A DNA stretch of 64,000 bases from M3007 sp043764095 (GTDB lineage: Bacteria > Bacteroidota > Bacteroidia > Chitinophagales > Saprospiraceae): the NCBI GenBank assembly GCA_043764095.1, contig JAYUKX010000198.1, positions 22,618 to 86,617 on the forward strand, in the 5' to 3' direction. The notes under the pieces are model-generated. The model had not been told where the DNA came from. It did no database searches and saw only the letters and a list, made by a program, of their open reading frames with translations. The first letter of the stretch is position 1. Each line of letters starts with the position of its first letter. Positions 62,528 to 64,000 of this stretch are shown here, in pieces. Made by a program: the position numbers and the translations under genes.

Positions 62528-63058
62528 TTACTCCAAATGTTCATTAATACATTTAATTATATCGTTAGCCATGCCATCCGTTACCAGATCTGGGCTATAA
62601 ATTAGCAAATATACAATATTGCCTTTTCTAACCCATTTACAGCTTTGAGGTACAATTGAATAGTTAAGTGACCCTTTATCTGTTTTTTCTAGTGCCTTAA
62701 CTGCTAAAATTGCACTTTCGATAGTTTTGAAGTGCTGCTCATGTAATGTAACTCTTTCATATTCCGAACACAGTTTAACAGAACATGCAACAACAGCATC
62801 CATTTTAGAAAAAACTTTTGTCTTTAGGTATTTGTTTAAGGAATTATTGAAAGCCTTTATTCTATTTGCTTCTAATGTATCGGAATAACAAAATTCGCCC
62901 AAACATCGACCTGCAAAACTCGATAGTTTGGAAACAAATGTCTTTTGGGTAAATGCAAACGTATCTACATGTAACAAATCAGGTTTTACATCCTGCCCAG
63001 AGCAACACGTTGATAAATATATAAACAACATGCATAATTGAATCTTAGATAAAATCAT
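62528..63058 (-). CDS. exported candidate immunity protein of RHS toxin
   Basis: 176 aa with an N-terminal signal (hydrophobic residues 8-17, CCSGQ at 18-22; lipoprotein or SPI site). The rest is helical with two cysteines near 51-56 and no known family. It lies 117 nt after the RHS toxin gene on the same strand. Because the toxin tip looks like a cell-wall L,D-transpeptidase-type enzyme that acts in the periplasm, an immunity protein with a signal peptide is what one would expect here. The assignment is by place and localisation, not by homology. Confidence 0.6.
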   Translation of the reverse strand: MILSKIQLCMLFIYLSTCCSGQDVKPDLLHVDTFAFTQKTFVSKLSSFAGRCLGEFCYSDTLEANRIKAFNNSLNKYLKTKVFSKMDAVVACSVKLCSEYERVTLHEQHFKTIESAILAVKALEKTDKGSLNYSIVPQSCKWVRKGNIVYLLIYSPDLVTDGMANDIIKCINEHLE

Positions 63059-63106
63059 ATTCTTAGTAATTAAATTGATATAATATTGGTTTTACTTCTC
63101 GCTCTT

Positions 63107-63155
63107 AGGTCTTGTACAAATATTTATTATTGGCGTAATAAATTGTACAAGACCT
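63107..63155 (-). terminator. long hairpin between toxin and immunity genes
   Basis: Outer stem of 13 bp (AGGTCTTGTACAA at 63107-63119 with TTGTACAAGACCT at 63143-63155) and inner stem of 7 bp (63123-63129 with 63136-63142) with a small bulge. It separates two genes read in the same direction, so it could be an attenuator that sets the toxin/immunity ratio, or the terminator of the toxin gene. Confidence 0.6.
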
Positions 63156-63175
63156 ATGCTGAGTTTAAATATAAA

Positions 63176-64000
63176 TTATTTTCGCTTTAATGGTGGACGT
63201 TCGGCTTTTTGAAATGAAATAGTTAGAACCCCTGCACTCGCTATTTCGTTGTTAGCTTTATCTCCTTTTTGGGCTGTCCCTGAAAAAGACCGAATAAGAT
63301 AATTTAGCCGTTTGAAATTATCCGTATTTTTATCGTGCATGCCACAAACTTCAATACATCCGATTGCTCCCCAAGCATTTTTCTTTGTATTATCGGCTCC
63401 ATCATGGATTAGGTATCCTTCCGTAATTCTCCACGCTCCCTGCGTTGCATCAACATGATCCTCTAAATACTTTGAATTCCAACTTCTAATCGTATATTCT
63501 TGTTCGTCACTCAGACCAACTACTGATGGTTTCCCTTTTTTACGTTGGTGAACACCAAATCTAATCACGTCAAAACTTCTTGTCTGCTCCTTTCCTTTTT
63601 CATCAAAACCTGTTATTGTCATTTTATAGAGTGGTACTTTAAACTGGTCTTCCGTTCGCCCATCTTCATCAGAATATCCAGCAACCAATGCCTCACCAAC
63701 TATTTCATTTGTGACAACTATTTTTACTTTTCTCAGTTTTCCTGCTTCATCTAAATTAGTCGCACTTCTCTTATTTTCCTGTTGCAACAACCCCAAAAAT
63801 GCATTCACCGCTTCTTGTCCAGTAGCATGATAACTATTGCCGTCTAGAGAAAAAGTAATCTCCATACCATTGGGGTCAATAAACAACACTGGGTTATTCA
63901 GCCCATAATGATACGAAGACCATCCTGCATATTTCTCCGCCAAAGGATCCACGCCCCACCATCTACCCACCCAAGGGTCATAAAACCGCGCTCCATAATC
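63176..64000 (-). CDS. RHS polymorphic toxin, 3' end, L,D-transpeptidase-like tip
   Basis: Open at the right window edge; 274 codons are inside. From the edge the frame reads DYGARFYDPWVGRWWGVDPL, the RHS repeat-associated core signature, then the NPVLFIDPNGME pre-toxin motif, followed by a variable tip. The tip has H (codon at 63414-63416) and 14 residues later an IGC motif (Cys codon 63356-63358): IHDGADNTKKNAWGAIGC. This H-x14-GC pattern matches L,D-transpeptidase/Tlde1-type peptidases that act on the peptidoglycan stem. A GTG near 63970 is not the true start; the gene continues outside. Confidence 0.85.
   Translation of the reverse strand, partial: DYGARFYDPWVGRWWGVDPLAEKYAGWSSYHYGLNNPVLFIDPNGMEITFSLDGNSYHATGQEAVNAFLGLLQQENKRSATNLDEAGKLRKVKIVVTNEIVGEALVAGYSDEDGRTEDQFKVPLYKMTITGFDEKGKEQTRSFDVIRFGVHQRKKGKPSVVGLSDEQEYTIRSWNSKYLEDHVDATQGAWRITEGYLIHDGADNTKKNAWGAIGCIEVCGMHDKNTDNFKRLNYLIRSFSGTAQKGDKANNEIASAGVLTISFQKAERPPLKRK

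Noticed and set aside
63970..64000. GTG start of a 264-aa protein at the window edge
   Set aside because: The frame continues beyond the edge with RHS-core residues before this codon, so the gene is truncated by the window.
1..64000. tRNA, rRNA, replication origin or complete insertion sequence
   Set aside because: I looked for tRNA-like cloverleaf ends (CCA, T-loop), rRNA conserved stretches and transposase with terminal repeats and found none by eye; a tRNAscan and ISfinder search would be decisive.

Overview
The window looks like a chromosomal segment of a Bacteroidota bacterium, most likely a Saprospira-type or related environmental lineage. The evidence is three secreted proteins with type IX secretion (T9SS) C-terminal sorting domains, a TamB/TamL pair of Bacteroidota type, LytS/LytTR and 7TM-DISM two-component pairs, a BlaI/M56 pair, a DUF4407 membrane protein, and promoters of the Bacteroidota form TTG-N19-21-TAnnTTTG rather than -35/-10. 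DNA is moderately AT-rich and genes seldom have a Shine-Dalgarno sequence. I saw no tRNA, rRNA, CRISPR array or complete insertion sequence. The genus is an inference.

Layout. 0-7.5 kb: secreted or surface proteins (a Cys-rich lipoprotein, a 615-aa exported protein, a T9SS cargo, a CotH-like protein with lamin-tail and T9SS domains) and a 2OG-Fe(II) oxygenase bracketed by an inverted repeat. 7.6-14.3 kb: a tightly packed five-gene operon that I read as a MoxR-vWA-beta-propeller ternary system, a class predicted by comparative genomics to act in NTP-dependent biological conflict. 14.3-20.7 kb: an esterase, a GH13 amylase-like enzyme and a NarL-type two-component pair whose leader carries a perfect 24-bp hairpin just downstream of a textbook Bacteroidota promoter.

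20.9-32.8 kb is the accessory island and the best candidate for something undescribed. It holds an SGNH hydrolase, a protein with a very acidic leader and a glycine-rich hydrophobic core, an HEVGH metallopeptidase-like protein, a 583-aa coiled-coil protein, a cytosol-type (no signal peptide) fusion of an M15 peptidase to a lytic transglycosylase, small helper genes including an untracked 49-aa gene coupled by ATGA, a decayed membrane gene, a SUKH (SMI1/KNR4) immunity-type protein, a membrane protein with an effector-associated-domain-like N-terminus and WXXGXW repeats, and an Rpn-type nuclease. I infer a toxin/effector and immunity island aimed at peptidoglycan; its export route is not visible.

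33-41 kb: a DJ-1/PfpI-like protein and the outer-membrane assembly pair tamB-tamL. 41-50.3 kb: an AAA ATPase with a DUF234-like tail, a Kelch-like lipoprotein, DUF4407, DUF1203, a small RNA-ligase-like protein and a large Asp-box T9SS protein. 50.8-58.1 kb: an OMP_b-brl TonB-dependent receptor, a LytS/LytTR pair, a UreH-like transporter, RNase D and a GluQRS-like enzyme. 58.5-61.7 kb: an M56 BlaR1-like sensor with about 13 tandem 29-residue repeats, co-transcribed with a BlaI repressor; three identical 16-bp operators sit in and around its promoter. 61.8-64 kb: an orphan XisI and the 3' end of an RHS polymorphic toxin with an L,D-transpeptidase-like tip, followed by an exported candidate immunity protein. 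Four intergenic fold-back repeats (15.3, 45.9, 50.3, 53.4 kb) look like REP/MITE-type elements.
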